A stretch of 64,000 bases of DNA, from positions 1,178,001 through 1,242,000 of the forward strand of contig OZ245029.1 of NCBI GenBank assembly GCA_965223955.1, read 5' to 3'. The notes under the pieces were generated by a model, which saw nothing but the letters and a program-made list of their open reading frames with translations, made no database searches and was not told the DNA's origin. Source of the DNA: Bin75 sp965223955. Its GTDB lineage: Bacteria; Nitrospirota; Nitrospiria; Nitrospirales; UBA8639. Both the position numbers and the translations under genes were made by a program. This document shows, piece after piece, positions 1-8,211 of this stretch; within the stretch, counting starts at the first letter, position 1; each line of letters opens with the position of its first letter.

Positions 1-891
1 CAGTTGATTCTCCCAGTTTGGAGCGAGCGGGAACGTCAGGTTGAATCCGGAAACGACTTCGTTGGTGCGCCGCTGCTCCGGTGTACGGAGAATGGCCAGG
101 CGTGTGCCGCCACTGCCTTCCGGAAAGGAACGGGTGTCGGTTGTCGTGTATTGTCCCGTCAGTTCGAATTTGAGCGAATCCTGAAGCGACCAGTTCACAT
201 GGCCTCCGATCGCTCCGGACGCAAACCGGTTTCCCGTGACTTGCCCATCGTTCCGCGTGAAGGCGGCTGAACCGGCATATCGGAACCGGTCGGCGGACCC
301 CGACGTTTGCAGGACCCCGCGGGTATAACCCCATTGTCCCCCTTCCGTGCGGGCAACCAGTCGATCCGCCGCCGTCCCTTTTTGAGTAATGATGTTCACC
401 ACGCCTGCCATCGCGTCGGACCCATAGAACACGGAAGCCGGTCCCTTGACGATTTCGATCCGTTCAATACGCTCGGGAGTCAGGGACGACAAATCGACCG
501 ATCCGCCGCGCTGGTTCGTCGGATCGTTCAACGGAACCCCATCCAACAACACCATCGTCAAATTCGGATCAGCCCCGCGAATATAGAGTGAACTGATGCC
601 GCTCCGGCCTCCCATTTCATCGACGAAAATCCCGGGCGTTTGTTGCAAGAGGGTGCCGAGCCTGTTGGGCTGCTGGGGATCAAGGCCCTTTCGCGTGAAC
701 ACCTTGGTCCGGATGGGGGTTTGTGATTGGCTTGTTGGAAGGGCGGTGGCCGTGACCACAATGGGGTCCAGCGTTTCAAAAGGCAGGGTTTCCGCCGGCC
801 AGACTGAAGGCAAGAAACAGAGTGTGAACCCCAGGATTCCGGTGCCGGTTAAAAAAGATTGTTTGGAAAAAGCCGGAAGGAATCGCTTCAT
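1..891 (-). CDS. TonB-dependent outer-membrane receptor, N-terminal part (cut by window edge)
   Basis: The reading frame is open from an ATG at 891 to the window edge, about 297 codons. It begins with a signal peptide (basic start, then a hydrophobic stretch ending near PAE). A typical plug domain follows: 'DPIVVTATALP' as a TonB-box-like start, 'LGTLLQQTPGIFVDEMGG', 'LYIRGADPNLTMVLLDGVPLNDP' in part, and 'RIERIEIVKGPASVFYGSDAMAGVVNIIT'. The first barrel strands come next. The plug resembles the BtuB/colicin-I receptor type, which takes up cobalamin, siderophores or metal chelates across the outer membrane with energy from TonB. No B12 riboswitch or clear promoter was seen upstream, so the substrate is open. 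The C-terminal barrel lies outside the window. Confidence 0.93.
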   Translation of the reverse strand, partial: MKRFLPAFSKQSFLTGTGILGFTLCFLPSVWPAETLPFETLDPIVVTATALPTSQSQTPIRTKVFTRKGLDPQQPNRLGTLLQQTPGIFVDEMGGRSGISSLYIRGADPNLTMVLLDGVPLNDPTNQRGGSVDLSSLTPERIERIEIVKGPASVFYGSDAMAGVVNIITQKGTAADRLVARTEGGQWGYTRGVLQTSGSADRFRYAGSAAFTRNDGQVTGNRFASGAIGGHVNWSLQDSLKFELTGQYTTTDTRSFPEGSGGTRLAILRTPEQRRTNEVVSGFNLTFPLAPNWENQL

Positions 892-1005
892 GAGGCCTTC
901 ACTTTACCGTGGCGCGTGTCAAAATGATGACGGCAAATGTCAAGGGATATGAAACCTTGATGCAAAAATAGTCAACGACATCCCGAATTTGTCATTCCTG
1001 TATGT

Positions 1006-1255
1006 GTTCAGTCATTCGTTGACCATTCTCGCCCCGTCTTTCCCCTCCTTTGTAAGGAGGGGTGAGGGGAGGTAGAGGCTATGACCATGACGGCGAACCC
1101 CCGTGCTCCATGGACGGTTGGCTCTACCCCACCCCCGCTTTCGCGGGGGCATGCCTAGCTCACCCTCCCCTTACAAAGGGGAGGAAAACGACGGCCCTTC
1201 TTTCTTGGTTCCCCTCTTGTGGGCAGCCCCTCATTCTGTCAACGAATGACTGAAC
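1006..1255. repeat. MITE-like element with perfect 18-bp terminal inverted repeats
   Basis: GTTCAGTCATTCGTTGAC at 1006-1023 is the exact reverse complement of 1238-1255. Inside are two palindromic blocks of the 'CCTCCCCTTTGTAAGGGGAGG' type. No ORF of interest lies within. The same terminal motif recurs near 2951, 3367, 57045 and 58785. It fills most of the gap between the TonB receptor and the POT transporter. Confidence 0.8.
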
Positions 1256-1261
1256 CTTTAC

Positions 1262-1364
1262 AATTCCGAGCGAAGCGAGGAACCTCTCAATCAATAACCC
1301 AGTGCCTCAACTACAAGATAGTTCCTTCGCTACGCTCAGGACAAGCGCTTCGCTCAGGATGACA
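1262..1364. repeat. Palindromic repeat of the 'cttcgctcaggatgac' family
   Basis: It starts with ATTCCGAGCGAAGCGAGG and ends with CTTCGCTCAGGATGAC, forming imperfect inverted ends. Related copies lie at 2893, 3311, 11128, 11312, 11412 and 56937. The remaining bases up to 1501 show nothing further. Confidence 0.7.
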
Positions 1365-1501
1365 CAGGAGAACATGAGTATAGCTTCTCATCAACGGCCG
1401 ATCTGTGTTATACACCCGTTGGTTTCTTCCGGGACAGCCTTCATATCGGAATAACATCCGTCTGGAGTAGTCGTGAGCCGCGTGGGAGTCGAGATTTCGT
1501 C

Positions 1502-2845
1502 GTGAGCAACATCTCATACCGTACCGAGCCCGAACGTTCGGGTCATATGCCGTCCTGCCTCCCGTTCCTGATCGTGAACGAAGCCGCCGAGCGATTCAGT
1601 TTCTACGGCATGCGAACGATCCTGGTCATTTTTATGACCCAATATCTCCTGAGCGCGGACGGCACCCTGGACGTGATGAGTGAACCCGAAGCGCGCTCCT
1701 ATTATCATCTTTTTACGTCCGCGGTCTATTTTTTCCCGGTCATCGGAGCCCTGATCGCGGATATCTGGTTGGGGAAGTACCGAACGATCATGTCGTTGTC
1801 GCTGGTGTATTGCCTGGGGCATTTGGCCCTCGCAATGGATCAGACCAGGGTCGGATTGGCCGTGGGTCTCACGCTGATCGCCGTGGGTTCCGGAGGAATC
1901 AAACCCTGTGTCTCCGCCAACCTCGGGGATCAGTTCAGTTCGACAAACAGTCATCTGCTCAGCAAAGCCTTTTACTGGTTTTATTTTGCGATCAATTTCG
2001 GTGCGGGGCTTTCAACGCTCCTGACCCCGTGGCTGCTCAACCATATCGGGCCTCACCTGGCCTTTGGTGTGCCCGGACTGTTGATGTTGCTCGCAACGTG
2101 GGTGTTCTGGTTGGGGCGGAGGGAATACGTGCATATCCCCGCCAGGGGAAAAACGTTTCTTCGGGAATTGCTGACGCGCGACAGCCTGCTGGCCATGTGG
2201 CGGCTTACGCCGATTTACCTGTTTGTGGCCGTGTTCTGGGCGCTCTATGACCAAACCGGGTCGGCTTGGGTCCTCCAGGCAAGAAATATGGATTTATACT
2301 GGATGGGGGTGGAATGGCTCCCTTCGCAAATTCAGTTCGTCAATCCGTTTTTGATTATGCTCCTCATCCCGGTGTTTGCCTACGGCGTCTATCCCGCCAT
2401 GGACAAGGTGTTTCCCTTGACGCCCTTGCGGAAGATCAGTATCGGGTTTTTTATGACGGTCATCGCCTTTGTCATTTCCGCGGTGATCGAGATGCAGATT
2501 GTCTCGGGACTGCGGCCGAATATCTCGTGGCAAATCGCGGCGTTCGTGGTGATCACCGCGGCGGAGGTCATGGTCTCGATCACGTGTTTGGAATTTTCCT
2601 ACACCCAGGCGCCCAGGGCCTTGAAATCATTTGTCATGGCGCTCTTTCTTCTGTCGGTGTCCCTGGGGAACGCCTTGACGTCGTTGGTGAATTATTTCAT
2701 TCAGAACGACGACGGCAGTGTGTGGCTTGAAGGCCCGGATTATTATTGGTTTTTCACGTGGGTCATGCTCGGCGTCTCGATTCTCTTTATCGCGGTGGCC
2801 AAACGCTACAAAGGCCAAACCTATCTTCAGGGCGGGGAGGGATGA
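1502..2845 (+). CDS. POT-family proton-dependent oligopeptide transporter
   Basis: A 447-residue inner-membrane protein with about 12 hydrophobic segments. The first helix carries the POT signature E-x-x-E-R-F-x-x-Y-G (residues 27-36), whose E-x-x-E-R charges couple proton movement to peptide uptake in this family. 'GSGGIKPCVSANLGDQF' matches the second conserved POT block. The likely role is import of di- and tripeptides driven by the proton gradient. The start is a GTG at 1502 with GGGAG 13 bases upstream; an ATG at 1547 is an alternative that would keep the first helix. The gene stands alone, with repeat-filled gaps on both sides, and its last codons form the beginning of a duplicated segment. 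Confidence 0.9.
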   Translation: MSNISYRTEPERSGHMPSCLPFLIVNEAAERFSFYGMRTILVIFMTQYLLSADGTLDVMSEPEARSYYHLFTSAVYFFPVIGALIADIWLGKYRTIMSLSLVYCLGHLALAMDQTRVGLAVGLTLIAVGSGGIKPCVSANLGDQFSSTNSHLLSKAFYWFYFAINFGAGLSTLLTPWLLNHIGPHLAFGVPGLLMLLATWVFWLGRREYVHIPARGKTFLRELLTRDSLLAMWRLTPIYLFVAVFWALYDQTGSAWVLQARNMDLYWMGVEWLPSQIQFVNPFLIMLLIPVFAYGVYPAMDKVFPLTPLRKISIGFFMTVIAFVISAVIEMQIVSGLRPNISWQIAAFVVITAAEVMVSITCLEFSYTQAPRALKSFVMALFLLSVSLGNALTSLVNYFIQNDDGSVWLEGPDYYWFFTWVMLGVSILFIAVAKRYKGQTYLQGGEG

Positions 2846-3191
2846 TTGTCGGGTTACGCCTTCGGCTAACCCGACCTACCAGGCTGACCAGACCAGAATT
2901 GTCATTCTGAGCCGCAGGCGAAGAATCTCGTCGTTGCAACAACAAGTCAATGTTCAGTCATTCGCTGACAGGATGAGGCGCTGACCACAAGCGGGGAACC
3001 CGGAAAGAAGGGCTGTCTTGTTCCTCCCCTTTGTAAGGGGAGGTCAGGTGGGGTAGAGCCAATCGTCCATGGAGCAAGCGCGTTTTCGCGGTCCTGTCTC
3101 TACCTCCCCTCACCCCTCCCGATCCTTCGGCTACGCTCAGGACAAGCAAAGGAGGGGAACTAGGGCACAGAAGGAGACTGCGGAAACTGTC
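2839..3191. repeat. Direct duplication, copy 1 (full length)
   Basis: This segment and 3255-3527 are near-identical. It contains a 'gtcgggttacgccttcggctaacccgac' palindrome, a 'cattctgagccgcaggcg' block, a MITE end (GTTCAGTCATTCGCTGAC) and a CCTCCCCTTTGTAAGG block. Copy 1 begins in the last codons of the POT gene. A further 'gtaggtcggattagc' palindrome at 3205-3235 separates the copies. Confidence 0.85.
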
Positions 3192-3254
3192 AACGAGTTT
3201 TGAGTAGGTCGGATTAGCCTAGCGTAATCCGACGTGGAGCATCGACTGTTGCGC

Positions 3255-3527
3255 GGGATGATTGTCGGGTTACGCCTTCGGCTAACCCGACCTACCAGGC
3301 TGACCAGACCAGAATTGTCATTCTGAGCCGCAGGCGAAGAATCTCGTCGTTTCAAGAACAAGTCAATGTTCAGTCATTCGTTGACAGGATGAGGCGCTGA
3401 CCACAAGCGGGGAACCCGGAAAGAAGGGCTGTATTTTTCCTCCCCTCACCCCTCCCGATCCTTCGGCTACGCTCAGGACAAGCAAAGGAGGGGAACTAGG
3501 GCACAGAAGGAGACTGCGGAAATTGTC
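3255..3527. repeat. Direct duplication, copy 2 (internally deleted)
   Basis: It matches 2839-3191 except that about 80 bases of the CCTCCCC block are missing. The loss lies exactly between two CCTCCCCT octamers present in copy 1, as expected for slippage or recombination between short direct repeats. No coding function is seen. Confidence 0.85.
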
Positions 3528-3564
3528 GTACGAATGCCCGAACGCATACGCGCCTGTCGGACGA

Positions 3565-4329
3565 TCAGGGTTTGGGCTTCTGACTGAGATACAGGACCTG
3601 GTTGACCCGGAAGGCCTCGGTGTACTGGTCGGCCGTGATGTGCTGTGAATGAAAACAGCGCCCATCGAAAATGATCAGACGATTGGGCTTCATGTGGATG
3701 AGGAAGAGGAGTTCCCAATAGGCGTTCCCGTCGTTGATATAGGCATTCTCCCTGTTGGCGAACAAGGGGTTGAAGATCATACTGTTCTGAAAGTTTTCAT
3801 AGCCCTCCGCGCTGTTGAGAAATTCATCGCTGAGTTCCAGCCTGTCGGCCAGTTCGCGGATCTCCTGGTCCGGAACGATGGGCACCCGTTCCAATCCCGT
3901 GGGAACATGACGGTACAGGCCGGTTCCGCCCATGCAGGATTCGGCAGGGTTCAGGTAGACCATGGCGGTCACGTCCTGATCGATATGGGGTTGACGTTGC
4001 CCGACGTTGAGGCGGTACGTCTGGTTGGTGATGCCTTGAAACACGACCGGCTGGGGGGCGAAAAACGGGTGCAGCCTCATGCCCCAGAAGTCACTGATCG
4101 CATTCACGATCGGCCCGGTCTCGACGTTGACTGAAGCCCGAACGCCGGGAAAGTTGCCGACAATCTCGAATCGATCGGTATACGGAAGCTCCAAGGCCAG
4201 TTGAAGGACCTTGTCGGGGTATTGATAGAACCGGTCGACCATGACGACCTTGTGGCGGCCCAAGCCTATATGGTCGATGGAAACCTGGCAGTCAGGATTG
4301 ATCTCGAAGGTTTCAGGAGTGGGTGGCAC
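3565..4329 (-). CDS. DUF6445-like protein with 2OG-Fe(II) oxygenase-type residues
   Basis: 254 residues, no signal peptide, probably cytoplasmic. The sequence shows an H-x-D pair (H115-I-D117, in QPHIDQD), a later His (H227 or H230, in GRCFHSQHI) and an Arg (R241, in FRVNQVLYL). This spacing fits the facial triad and 2-oxoglutarate-binding Arg of the double-stranded beta-helix oxygenases. In other bacteria DUF6445 proteins occur near TonB receptors and flavin halogenases (family knowledge from memory). The start is a GTG with GGGAG 6 bases upstream. It lies 26 bp behind the secreted protein gene at 4356-4868 and is probably co-transcribed with it. Substrate unknown. Confidence 0.7.
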   Translation of the reverse strand: MPPTPETFEINPDCQVSIDHIGLGRHKVVMVDRFYQYPDKVLQLALELPYTDRFEIVGNFPGVRASVNVETGPIVNAISDFWGMRLHPFFAPQPVVFQGITNQTYRLNVGQRQPHIDQDVTAMVYLNPAESCMGGTGLYRHVPTGLERVPIVPDQEIRELADRLELSDEFLNSAEGYENFQNSMIFNPLFANRENAYINDGNAYWELLFLIHMKPNRLIIFDGRCFHSQHITADQYTEAFRVNQVLYLSQKPKP

Positions 4330-4355
4330 GAGCGACTCCCTGTTTCCCGTTAATG

Positions 4356-4868
4356 CTAATGGTCGCTCAACAGTTCGAGAAAACGCGGCGCCAGGATACG
4401 GCTCTGAATCGTCAGCAACCCGCGTTCTCCCAGTCCCCGGTAACTCAGGCTGATTTCGGTGTCCTCGAGACGCCAGGAGTATTCCTGGTTCAGCCCCCGG
4501 ATCATCGAGCCGGGGCTGTGTCGAATTTTCCCGAATTCCGATTCCAGAGCCTGCTTGATACGGTTGTGCGTTGCTTCGTTTCGGTATCGGATCATCACAC
4601 GAGCAAATTTGGCGTCGATAGTGTAGAGCTTGATGAAATCGACCGGTTCGTTCGCAAACTTCGGCGGGCCTTCCTTATACGCATAAATGTCGACCCGATC
4701 ATCAGGCTCGACGAGGACGAACTGAGACAATTCAGCCAGCGCACTCCCCCAGGGAATCCCCTGAAAGCCCGGTTGGGGCGCGGGACTCGTATTCGCGGCG
4801 ATGAGGAGTTCAGGCAACCAGAGGAAGAAGACCAAAAGCAGAACGGGGTACGGAACACGACGTGCCAT
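4356..4868 (-). CDS. Secreted protein of unknown function
   Basis: 170 residues with a clear signal peptide (MARRVPYPVLLLVFFLWLPELLIAA). The mature part begins with 'PGFQGIPWGSALAEL', a motif seen at the start of many small uncharacterised exported proteins in which an F-x-G-x-x-W-G segment is followed by a mixed alpha/beta domain. No catalytic motif was recognised. It is the first gene of a likely two-gene unit with the DUF6445-like gene downstream. Periplasmic location is predicted from the signal peptide alone. Confidence 0.7.
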   Translation of the reverse strand: MARRVPYPVLLLVFFLWLPELLIAANTSPAPQPGFQGIPWGSALAELSQFVLVEPDDRVDIYAYKEGPPKFANEPVDFIKLYTIDAKFARVMIRYRNEATHNRIKQALESEFGKIRHSPGSMIRGLNQEYSWRLEDTEISLSYRGLGERGLLTIQSRILAPRFLELLSDH

Positions 4869-4952
4869 TATCCCGCCACACTAGCATCCCGGCATGAAAA
4901 TAGCCAGCAACACCCCATCTGTCATTGGCATGAAAATAAACCAGAATCCGTC

Positions 4953-4972
4953 ATTCCTGCGGAAGCAGGAAT
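4953..4972. repeat. Short hairpin repeat
   Basis: ATTCCTGC and GCAGGAAT form an 8-bp stem with a GGAA loop. It belongs to the 'gtcattcc...ggaatccag' family that recurs near 5018, 12357, 41102, 41381 and 43898. Confidence 0.7.
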
Positions 4973-4999
4973 CCAGTGTCTTTCTCTTGATGGACAGGG

Positions 5000-5042
5000 A
5001 AAAAGAAAAAACCCTGGATTCCCGATTAAAAATGTCGGGAAT
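5000..5042 (-). terminator. Hairpin repeat likely ending lpxC transcription
   Basis: ATTCCCGA/TCGGGAAT (5018-5042) is an 8-bp stem. Read on the minus strand it is followed by a long T-rich tract (complement of 5000-5011). It lies about 60 bp after the lpxC stop and is also a member of the 'cccgacatttttaatcggg' repeat family. Confidence 0.5.
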
Positions 5043-5100
5043 GACAGAAGGGGGAGTCGGGGATGACAGAAGGGGAAGGGACTCAATGAAAAAAGGGGGG

Positions 5101-6039
5101 TCAGAACGCCGCGTTTGCAGGGACAGGCATGGCATGAATCGAATCTTCAAGATCGGCTAAATCTGTTGCATGTTTCTCAGGAGGTCCCACAATCGTCCAT
5201 GCCTTGGGGTTGTCCAGGATCGCCTGGACGAGTTGGGTGTGGAGACGATGGCCTGAACATTTACCGATAATATGGCCGATGACGTGAATGCCGAGGAGAG
5301 ACAGATCTCCAATGAGGTCCAACACCTTATGGCGAACGCATTCATCCGGGAACCGGAGCGTCTCTTCATTCATCATTCCGGTCTCCGTAAACACGATGGT
5401 GTTGTCCAGGGAACCGCCTTTTCCCAAGCCGCGAGCCCATAAGGCTTCCGCTTCATGCGAAAACCCAAAGGTCCGGGCGTGGGCGATATTGGCCTCGAAT
5501 TCCACCGCCGACCACTCATGTTCATAGGTTTGCTGCTGGATCAACTGATGCTCGTAGTCGATCGTATAGGTGATCCTGGGAAATGGGGAGGGAAGAATGG
5601 AAATTCCTCGATTGTCATCACCGATATGAATGGGTTCTAAAATTTTGAGATAGGTTCGAGGACGTTCCTGGGGCAGAATCCCGGCGAGTTGAATGAGTTT
5701 GGCAAAGGGTGCCGCACTGCCGTCCATCGCCGGAACCTCTTCCGAATCGATATCGATAAAGGCATTATCGATTCCCAAACCCCAGAGGGCCGAAAGCACG
5801 TGTTCGGTCGTTTGGATTTTGAATCCATTGGAGCCGATCGCCGTGCACAACTCCGTGGGCCTGAGATTGCGAATCGACGCCTGGCACGTTTCGACGTGAC
5901 TGTTGACTTTCCGCCGGAATACAATGCCGTTGTCCACGGGCGCCGGGGAAAGACTCACCTTCGAAGCACGTCCCGAATGGAGACCGACTCCAGATACCGC
6001 GATGGTTTGCTCAATGGTCTGTTGACGTTGTTCGAACAT
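5101..6039 (-). CDS. lpxC: UDP-3-O-acyl-N-acetylglucosamine deacetylase
   Basis: The committed step of lipid A synthesis: zinc-dependent removal of acetate from UDP-3-O-acyl-GlcNAc in the cytoplasm. The 312-residue protein carries the zinc ligands H80 (TTEHVLSAL), H237 and D241 (RHKVLDLIGDL) and the catalytic H264 (SGHRLHTQL), plus 'SGVGLHSG' at the start and 'EEVPAMDGSAAPF'. Length is usual for the family. I chose the ATG at 6039, which matches the usual LpxC N-terminus; a TTG 39 bases further upstream is in frame but adds non-conserved residues. It stands alone, without the division genes it often follows in other bacteria. Confidence 0.96.
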   Translation of the reverse strand: MFEQRQQTIEQTIAVSGVGLHSGRASKVSLSPAPVDNGIVFRRKVNSHVETCQASIRNLRPTELCTAIGSNGFKIQTTEHVLSALWGLGIDNAFIDIDSEEVPAMDGSAAPFAKLIQLAGILPQERPRTYLKILEPIHIGDDNRGISILPSPFPRITYTIDYEHQLIQQQTYEHEWSAVEFEANIAHARTFGFSHEAEALWARGLGKGGSLDNTIVFTETGMMNEETLRFPDECVRHKVLDLIGDLSLLGIHVIGHIIGKCSGHRLHTQLVQAILDNPKAWTIVGPPEKHATDLADLEDSIHAMPVPANAAF

Positions 6040-6200
6040 GTTTATTTGTTTCTCTGAATTGGAACAAATATTCCACAAACTTGTAACGCAAATTATATTG
6101 CAAATTTCGGGCCATATTGATCATGGCATAAACTTTCATAACATATTGAAATATAATGATAAATAAAAACTTGTTTTGCAAGTTAATAAAATTGATGTGA
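6040..6200 (-). promoter_or_regulatory. AT-rich leader and probable promoter of lpxC
   Basis: A strongly AT-rich stretch in an otherwise GC-balanced window. A perfect TATAAT lies on the minus strand at 6097-6092, but no convincing -35 box sits at the right distance. Role inferred from position only. Confidence 0.4.
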
Positions 6201-6250
6201 AAAGGCAATAGTGGTGTTGCGAAAAAGCAACATAGCGGAGCGAGACATGG

Positions 6251-6577
6251 TCAGGATCGAAAGGGCTCCAATAAATATCGCAAGGACTCGGGGAACTGCT
6301 CGATGGCATCGGTGCGTGCGAGTCCGGTGATGATGCCCCGATGTTTTTTGTGTAATCCGGAGTCGATAAAGGCCTGGACGTGGAGTTTCCATCTCAAGGA
6401 ATCATCGCCGAGCAGTTGTGCCTGCTCCTCGGCTGTTTTGGTTTCGAACAGGGTGGAGAGACCCCGTATGGTTTTTTCGACGCTATCATAGGGCGGAGCG
6501 AGCTTCAACGCAGCATAAAATGCTTCCAGGTTCTGACGGAATTCGTTGAGGAGGGCCTGGCAATCGTGCCGTGACAT
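6251..6577 (-). CDS. Small hypothetical protein
   Basis: 108 residues from an ATG at 6577 (MSRHDCQALLNEFR). Longer in-frame translation upstream runs into a palindromic repeat and is unlikely. The protein is charged, mostly helical in appearance, without signal peptide, membrane segment or known motif. It follows the ktrA-like gene on the same strand across a repeat. Coding is supported by ordinary composition rather than by any recognised family. Confidence 0.5.
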   Translation of the reverse strand: MSRHDCQALLNEFRQNLEAFYAALKLAPPYDSVEKTIRGLSTLFETKTAEEQAQLLGDDSLRWKLHVQAFIDSGLHKKHRGIITGLARTDAIEQFPESLRYLLEPFRS

Positions 6578-6605
6578 GAGGGAGGAGCGTTCCAACCGTT
6601 TTCTG

Positions 6606-6635
6606 TGTAGGGGCGGGCCCCCGTGCCCGCCCGCC
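6606..6635. repeat. Palindromic repeat 'tgtaggggcgggcccccgtgcccgcccg'
   Basis: A GC-rich hairpin between two minus-strand genes. A diverged relative ('tgtagggacaggcccctgtgcctgtccg') lies at 12465-12492. Confidence 0.7.
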
Positions 6636-6651
6636 ATGATCCGTGCCCGCT

Positions 6652-7341
6652 TTACTCGGAATTACTGAAGCCGTCCAGGTCATGCTCTTTCCCGATCATG
6701 ACCAGGACGTCGCCTTTTTCGATCATATCGTCGGGGGAGGGAGTGAAATTAAAGGTATCTTCCTTCTTTAATTTTCCCTTGATCATGCGATTCACTTGTT
6801 TCTTGATGCCGATGATGTTGAGATTGTGAAGCTCGCGGATTTTGGTTTCTTCGATGCTCATGCCGGAAAACCGATCCGGCACCGCAACTTCCTCGACACT
6901 GTACCCGGGGGCCAGTTCGAGATAGTCCAACACCTTGGGGGAAACCAGGCGATGCGCGAGCCGGATCGCGGCGTCCCGTTCGGGATAAATCACTTCGGTC
7001 ACCCCGAGATTGCTGAGGATTTTTCCGTGAGCGTTGGTCACGGCCTTGGCGATGATGGAGGTGATCCCCATTTCGGTCAACGTCTGGACGATGAGGATAC
7101 TCGCTTCGATGTTTTCGCCGATGCTCACCACCGCCACGTCGACGTTTTGGGTGCTGACGGCTTTCAGCGCGCGTTCATCCGTCGCGTCGCACTGAACCGC
7201 AAAGGTCGCACTATCACTGATGGCTTGAATTTTCGCCTCTTCCCGATCGATGGCGAGGACTTCACACCCCTTTTGAACCAACGATTCCGCGACGCTATAG
7301 CCGAATCGGCCCAGGCCGATGACCGCGAACTGACGCTTCAT
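6652..7341 (-). CDS. ktrA: TrkA/KtrA-type potassium channel regulatory protein
   Basis: A 229-residue cytosolic regulator. It starts with an RCK (TrkA-N) Rossmann domain: GLGRFG at residues 9-14, then 'VLAIDREE' with the acidic residue that binds the ribose of NAD or ATP. A TrkA-C domain fills the last 80 residues. In the family it forms an octameric ring gating a KtrB/TrkH-type K+ translocating subunit. No such membrane subunit occurs in this window, so the partner must lie elsewhere or the protein gates another channel. The name is by family. Confidence 0.88.
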   Translation of the reverse strand: MKRQFAVIGLGRFGYSVAESLVQKGCEVLAIDREEAKIQAISDSATFAVQCDATDERALKAVSTQNVDVAVVSIGENIEASILIVQTLTEMGITSIIAKAVTNAHGKILSNLGVTEVIYPERDAAIRLAHRLVSPKVLDYLELAPGYSVEEVAVPDRFSGMSIEETKIRELHNLNIIGIKKQVNRMIKGKLKKEDTFNFTPSPDDMIEKGDVLVMIGKEHDLDGFSNSE

Positions 7342-7392
7342 GGTTGTATGCCACTCATCTGATGACGTGGGTCGTGGTGGAAGCCGTCCTAC

Positions 7393-8208
7393 CTATGCTG
7401 AAGAGGGGTCTTCAGGTGGGGGTGGCGCTTTTGATGGTTCCGTGTTTTTAAAAAAAGGGCTTAATAAGTCGATGGGCAAGGGAAACAGAATGATGGAACT
7501 TTTATCCCCGGCGACGTTCATGACGGTTTCCATATACCGTAATTGCAGGGCGGCCGGATTCTCGCTCAGGATGTTGGCGGCATCGGAGAGGCGCTGGGAG
7601 GCCTGAAATTCTCCTTCGGCATGGATGACTTTCGACCGTCGCTCCCGCTCGGCTTCCGCCTGCTTCGCAATCGCCCGCTGCATTTCTTGAGGGAGATCCA
7701 CGTTTTTGACTTCGACGGCGGACACCTTGATGCCCCAGGGTTCGGTGGCCTGGTCGATAATCCGCTGCAAGTCGGCGTTGATTTCATCCCGTTTCGAGAG
7801 CAGGTCATCCAAGTGACTTTGGCCCAGGACACTCCGCAAGGTCGTCTGGGCGATCATGGAGGTGGCATAATAATAGTCCTCCACCCCGACAATGGCTTTT
7901 TCCGACTCCACCACGCGAAAATAGATCACCGCGTTGACTTTGACCGACACGTTGTCTTTCGTGATGACGTCCTGGGGAGGGACGTCCATGGTCACGGTTC
8001 GGAGGCTCACGCGAACCAGTTTGTCGATCAACGGGATGATGATAACAATGCCGGGTCCATTCTTCCCGATGAGGCCTTTGGCCAGACGGCCCACGCGAAA
8101 AATGACGGCTCGCTCATACTCCCGCAGGACATACAACCCTTTCGAGATCAGGATGACGAGTCCCAGGAACAGGATAAACAGCATGGTGGCATTCAAGGGT
8201 GACTCCAT
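7393..8208 (-). CDS. SPFH/band-7 slipin (stomatin-like) protein
   Basis: 271 residues: an N-terminal membrane segment (about residues 6-25), a band-7/SPFH domain ('YERAVIFRVGRLAKGLIGKNGPGIVIIIPLIDKLVRV'), then a helical, charged C-terminal region (EAERERRSKVIHAEGEFQAS). The order and the 3-bp gap to the upstream NfeD gene show the well-known slipin/NfeD pair. In the family the membrane NfeD protease and the scaffold work together in membrane quality control. It ends in a low-complexity Pro-rich tail. Confidence 0.92.
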   Translation of the reverse strand: MESPLNATMLFILFLGLVILISKGLYVLREYERAVIFRVGRLAKGLIGKNGPGIVIIIPLIDKLVRVSLRTVTMDVPPQDVITKDNVSVKVNAVIYFRVVESEKAIVGVEDYYYATSMIAQTTLRSVLGQSHLDDLLSKRDEINADLQRIIDQATEPWGIKVSAVEVKNVDLPQEMQRAIAKQAEAERERRSKVIHAEGEFQASQRLSDAANILSENPAALQLRYMETVMNVAGDKSSIILFPLPIDLLSPFFKNTEPSKAPPPPEDPSSA

Positions 8209-8211
8209 GGT

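Noticed and set aside
892..1005. Cobalamin riboswitch ahead of the TonB receptor
   Set aside because: No B12-box or matching stem pattern in the 110 bp before the start; two TTGACA hexamers are present but without a -10 partner.
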